Assembly: GCA_902773455.1 (NCBI GenBank)
Contig: CACYEW010000200.1
Coordinates: 1-6,100, forward strand
DNA from: an uncultured Ruminococcus sp.
Lineage (GTDB): Bacteria > Bacillota > Clostridia > Oscillospirales > CAG-272
Length of the DNA: 6,100 nt
Direction: 5' to 3'
Shown one piece after another: positions 5,011-6,100 of the stretch. Numbering within the stretch: position 1 is the stretch's first letter; each line of letters starts with the position of its first letter. The position numbers and the translations under genes were made by a program. Below the pieces are notes generated by a model. It worked only from the letters and a program-made list of their open reading frames with translations, made no database searches and was not told the origin of the DNA.

Positions 5011-6100
5011 ATGAAAAAAGAAAGAATTCTTCTTAAAAGAATACCCGGCGCCCTGTCGGCTCTGTTTATGACCGTCAGCGCCGCGCTTTACTGGTTTCTG
5101 AATATCAGATCGATGACGACGCTGCTGTTCGATAAGCTCGACGTAAGCGAGATCGACAGAGAGATACTGACGACTACCGGCTATCCGACGTGGAAGGATT
5201 ACATAATCACGTATTTTATAATGCTCGTTACGTTGACCGGGCTTATCGCCGTTTATTTTTCCGTGTTCCGTCCGAAGGGACGCGGCTCGTCGGTTACGCT
5301 TTTGTGCCAGCTCTGCGCGCTCGGACTTTCCGCCGTTGTGTTCAAATCGATGCTCGACGGCAAGTGTAAATTCCTGTACGACAAAAAGTGGTTCCTCGTT
5401 TACGTCGGATGTATGGCGGCGTCGCTCTTGTTCTCGACCGTTTACGCTTTCATCTGGATAAGGCGGAGCAAAAAAGAAAAGCAGAAGGCGCTATGCGATA
5501 TAAAGGAAAAGAGAAAAACGACGAAGATCGTCGTACTCGATAAATGCACCCTCACCGTCGGCGATATCGATTTTTCACCGCTCGACGAACTCGGCAATAC
5601 GGAATATTACGATATTCTCACAAAAGAAGAGATAATTGAAAAATGCTCCGACGCCGATATGATCCTCTGCAACAAAGCCGTCATAGACGAAGAGATAATG
5701 GCGGCTTGCCCGAAGCTCGGATACATAGGCCTTTTCGCTACCGGCTACAATAATATAGATACCGAAGCGGCGCACAAACGCGGCATAACCGTCTGCAACG
5801 CTCCCGGTTATTCGACCGATTCGGTCGCTCAGCTCGTATTCGCGTATATACTCGCATACAGTACGTCGCTCAACGACTACAATACCTCGACTCATAACGG
5901 ACAGTGGATCAGATCGAGCGCGTTTTCGTACTTTCCTTATCCGATAACCGAGCTGAAAGGCAAAGCTCTCGGCGTTATCGGTTACGGCGCGATAGGCAGA
6001 AAGGTCGCCGCGATCGGCGCGGCGTTCGGTATGAGAGTTTATATAGCGACGAGGAGCAAGCCGGAAGATTGCCCTTATACGCTCGTAACGGTCGACGAGA
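5011..6100 (+). CDS. membrane domain fused to D-2-hydroxyacid dehydrogenase (3' end beyond window)
   Basis: One open frame without stops runs for 363 codons to the window edge. Residues 1-150 hold about four hydrophobic segments (11-30, 64-86, 94-111, 127-150), not recognised as a known family. A basic stretch follows (151-172), which by the positive-inside rule puts the rest in the cytoplasm. From KIVVLD (172-177) the sequence is a D-isomer-specific 2-hydroxyacid dehydrogenase (PF00389/PF02826), closest to NAD(P)H hydroxypyruvate/glycerate dehydrogenases: ATGYNNID (243-250), RGITVCNAPGYSTDSVAQ (257-274), LKGKALGVIGYGAIGR (315-330) with the GxGxxG nucleotide site at 324-329. After the second strand, ATRSK (346-350) has no acidic residue, which would allow NADP. 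The catalytic Arg, Glu and His lie beyond the edge. It has its own strong promoter. It may be a true fusion, or two genes joined by a lost start and stop; see findings. Confidence 0.8.
   Translation, partial: MKKERILLKRIPGALSALFMTVSAALYWFLNIRSMTTLLFDKLDVSEIDREILTTTGYPTWKDYIITYFIMLVTLTGLIAVYFSVFRPKGRGSSVTLLCQLCALGLSAVVFKSMLDGKCKFLYDKKWFLVYVGCMAASLLFSTVYAFIWIRRSKKEKQKALCDIKEKRKTTKIVVLDKCTLTVGDIDFSPLDELGNTEYYDILTKEEIIEKCSDADMILCNKAVIDEEIMAACPKLGYIGLFATGYNNIDTEAAHKRGITVCNAPGYSTDSVAQLVFAYILAYSTSLNDYNTSTHNGQWIRSSAFSYFPYPITELKGKALGVIGYGAIGRKVAAIGAAFGMRVYIATRSKPEDCPYTLVTVDE

Noticed and set aside
5575..5895. 106-codon minus-strand frame
   Set aside because: It lies opposite the conserved dehydrogenase sequence, which is read on the plus strand without a stop to the window edge.

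Overview
The window looks like a piece of chromosome from a low-to-mid-GC member of the Bacillota, most likely class Clostridia. The evidence is strong AAGGAGG/GGAGG ribosome binding sites, a TTG start, sigma-A type promoters with extended -10 boxes, a TrmB that begins MRMR as in Bacillota, and several protein families common in that group (HAAS/DUF1700, DUF4097, DUF378, a Methyltransf_32 enzyme). The genus cannot be told from the sequence alone. I see no transposase, integrase, CRISPR array, tRNA or rRNA, so most of the window reads as ordinary chromosome.

Layout from left to right. Bases 10-46 are a strong rho-independent terminator of a gene outside the window. A promoter at 65-93 serves a flavin reductase family protein (119-700, +). 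It overlaps tail-to-tail by 13 bases with trmB (688-1320, -), the tRNA guanine-N7 methyltransferase. An AT-rich 189-base spacer (1321-1509) holds two promoters that face each other inside an 11-base inverted repeat, one reading left into trmB and one reading right. The rightward one serves a translationally coupled pair: a HAAS/DUF1700-like membrane protein (1510-2439) and a membrane-anchored DUF4097 protein (2436-3413). Then come a small DUF378 membrane protein (3501-3749) whose start codon lies in a nested inverted repeat, a hairpin, and a SAM-dependent methyltransferase of the METTL25/Methyltransf_32 type (3797-4942). A second strong promoter (4953-4981) drives the last open frame, which starts at 5011 and runs off the right edge.

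The last frame is the most unusual object. It encodes about four membrane helices and then, with no stop and no usable internal start codon, a D-isomer-specific 2-hydroxyacid dehydrogenase (hydroxypyruvate/glycerate type). The join falls exactly where a free-standing enzyme would begin. As read, it is a membrane-anchored dehydrogenase. The HAAS-DUF4097 pair, here without a PadR-type regulator, and the structured start region of the DUF378 gene are the next most interesting items. The genes do not form one evident pathway: they are two RNA/SAM enzymes, two redox enzymes and three envelope proteins.
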